Source: Oscillospiraceae bacterium UBA4632
GTDB lineage: Bacteria; Bacillota; Clostridia; Oscillospirales; Oscillospiraceae
Assembly (NCBI GenBank): GCA_002405995.1
Contig: DHMW01000016.1
Coordinates: 34,353 to 40,457, forward strand
Direction of reading: 5' to 3'
Length of the DNA: 6,105 nucleotides
Part shown: piece by piece, positions 5,717-6,105 of the stretch
Numbering within the stretch: position 1 is the stretch's first letter
Layout of the letters: each line of letters opens with the position of its first letter
Notes under the pieces: model-generated
Seen by the model: only the letters and a program-made list of their open reading frames with translations
What the model was told of the DNA's origin: nothing
The model's database searches: none
Position numbers and translations under genes: made by a program

Positions 5717-5792
5717 GGGAGCATAGCTCAGCTGGGAGAGCACCTGCCTTACAAGCAGGGGGTCACAGGTTCGAGCCCTGTTGTTCCCACCA
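5717..5792 (+). tRNA. tRNA-Val (anticodon TAC)
   Basis: A complete 76-base cloverleaf with encoded CCA. The acceptor stem is GGGAGCA with TGTTCCC (one G-T pair). The D arm is GCTC/GAGC, the anticodon stem is CCTGC/GCAGG, and the T arm is ACAGG/CCTGT with loop TTCGAGC. Anticodon TAC at 5750-5752 reads valine GTA and, when modified, other GTN codons. It is the first tRNA of the cluster, followed by the next after only six bases. Confidence 0.97.
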
Positions 5793-5798
5793 ATATTC

Positions 5799-5875
5799 GG
5801 CCAGGTAGTTCAGCTGGTTAGAACGCCGGCCTGTCACGCCGGAGGTCGAGGGTTCGAGTCCCTTCCTGGTCGCCA
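5799..5875 (+). tRNA. tRNA-Asp (anticodon GTC)
   Basis: A complete 77-base cloverleaf with encoded CCA. The acceptor stem is GGCCAGG with CCTGGTC and the discriminator is G5872, as expected for aspartate. The anticodon stem CCGGC/GCCGG carries loop CTGTCAC with anticodon GTC at 5833-5835, reading GAC and GAT. The T arm is GAGGG/CCCTT with TTCGAGT (one G-T pair). Confidence 0.97.
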
Positions 5876-5879
5876 TTTT

Positions 5880-5902
5880 TCAGACTGTGATCAGCGGTCT
5901 GA
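5880..5902 (+). other. Hairpin in the tRNA-Asp/tRNA-Phe spacer
   Basis: The 30-base spacer is the longest in the tRNA cluster. TCAGAC (5880-5885) pairs with GTCTGA (5897-5902) around an 11-base loop that holds the short palindrome TGATCA. Four T residues precede it (5876-5879). It could guide processing of the precursor RNA between the two tRNA pairs. No specific function can be assigned. Confidence 0.4.
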
Positions 5903-5905
5903 TAT

Positions 5906-5981
<76 letters not shown>

Positions 5982-5984
5982 TTT

Positions 5985-6060
5985 GCGGGCGTAGCTCATC
6001 TGGTAGAGCGCCACCTTGCCAAGGTGGAGGTAGCGAGTTCGAGCCTCGTCGCCCGCTCCA
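5985..6060 (+). tRNA. tRNA-Gly (anticodon GCC)
   Basis: A complete 76-base cloverleaf with encoded CCA. The acceptor stem GCGGGCG pairs fully with CGCCCGC and the discriminator is T6057, as is usual for bacterial glycine tRNA. The anticodon stem CCACC/GGTGG carries loop TTGCCAA with anticodon GCC at 6018-6020, reading GGC and GGT. It is the last gene of the cluster, just ahead of the terminator. Confidence 0.97.
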
Positions 6061-6064
6061 AATG

Positions 6065-6093
6065 AAAAGGAGCAAGCACAGCTGCTCCTTTTT
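6065..6093 (+). terminator. Intrinsic terminator of the tRNA operon
   Basis: AAAAGGAGCA (6065-6074) pairs with TGCTCCTTTT (6083-6092), and the T run extends to 6093. The eight-base loop can form two further G-C pairs. It starts five bases after the CCA of tRNA-Gly and closes the cluster. The flanking A and T runs would also allow termination from the opposite direction. Confidence 0.93.
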
Positions 6094-6105
6094 CCATACG
6101 GTGAC

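Noticed and set aside
5985..6105. tRNA-Gly 3' end as an integration (att) site for a mobile element
   Set aside because: tRNA 3' ends often serve this way, but no integrase, repeated tRNA tail or foreign-looking sequence follows in the 45 bases left; an intact terminator does.

Overview
The window is G+C-rich DNA with all supported genes on the + strand. It looks like the chromosome of a Gram-positive anaerobe of the class Clostridia, perhaps the high-G+C Oscillospiraceae/Ruminococcaceae. The grounds are the end of an M-box magnesium riboswitch with an intrinsic terminator ahead of mgtE, strong AGGAGG-type ribosome sites, sigma-A type promoters, tRNA genes with encoded CCA ends, and the style of the proteins. 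The lineage is inferred from these traits, not proven.

Layout. (1) 1-184: the 3' end of an M-box aptamer, a small GC hairpin, and a strong intrinsic terminator followed by the ribosome site of mgtE. (2) 185-1570: mgtE, a complete magnesium channel/transporter with N, two CBS, plug and membrane domains. (3) 1571-1704: a promoter with an extended -10, then a hairpin with a T tract placed just before the next ribosome site, so it may act as an attenuator. (4) 1705-5620: a tight five-gene run. It holds an M29 metallo-aminopeptidase, a gamma-carbonic-anhydrase-like hexapeptide protein, type II 3-dehydroquinate dehydratase (aroQ), a class I SAM methyltransferase and the redox chaperone Hsp33 (hslO). 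Gaps are 51, 19, 14 and 10 bases. (5) 5621-6093: a consensus promoter buried in a perfect 14-base inverted repeat, four tRNA genes (Val-TAC, Asp-GTC, Phe-GAA, Gly-GCC) and a closing terminator.

How the parts work together. The first unit is a magnesium homeostasis module: RNA sensing of Mg2+ controls synthesis of a transporter that also senses Mg2+ through its CBS and N domains. The five-gene unit looks like a housekeeping operon without one evident pathway (peptide turnover, a putative zinc hexapeptide enzyme, a shikimate-pathway step, a methyltransferase of unknown substrate, and protein rescue under oxidative stress). The tRNA cluster is an independent, probably highly expressed unit.

No mobile element, CRISPR array, defence system or new protein system is visible. 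The most interesting signals are regulatory: the long palindrome covering the tRNA promoter, the terminator-like hairpin between promoter and ribosome site of the peptidase operon, and the predicted switching structure in the M-box leader.
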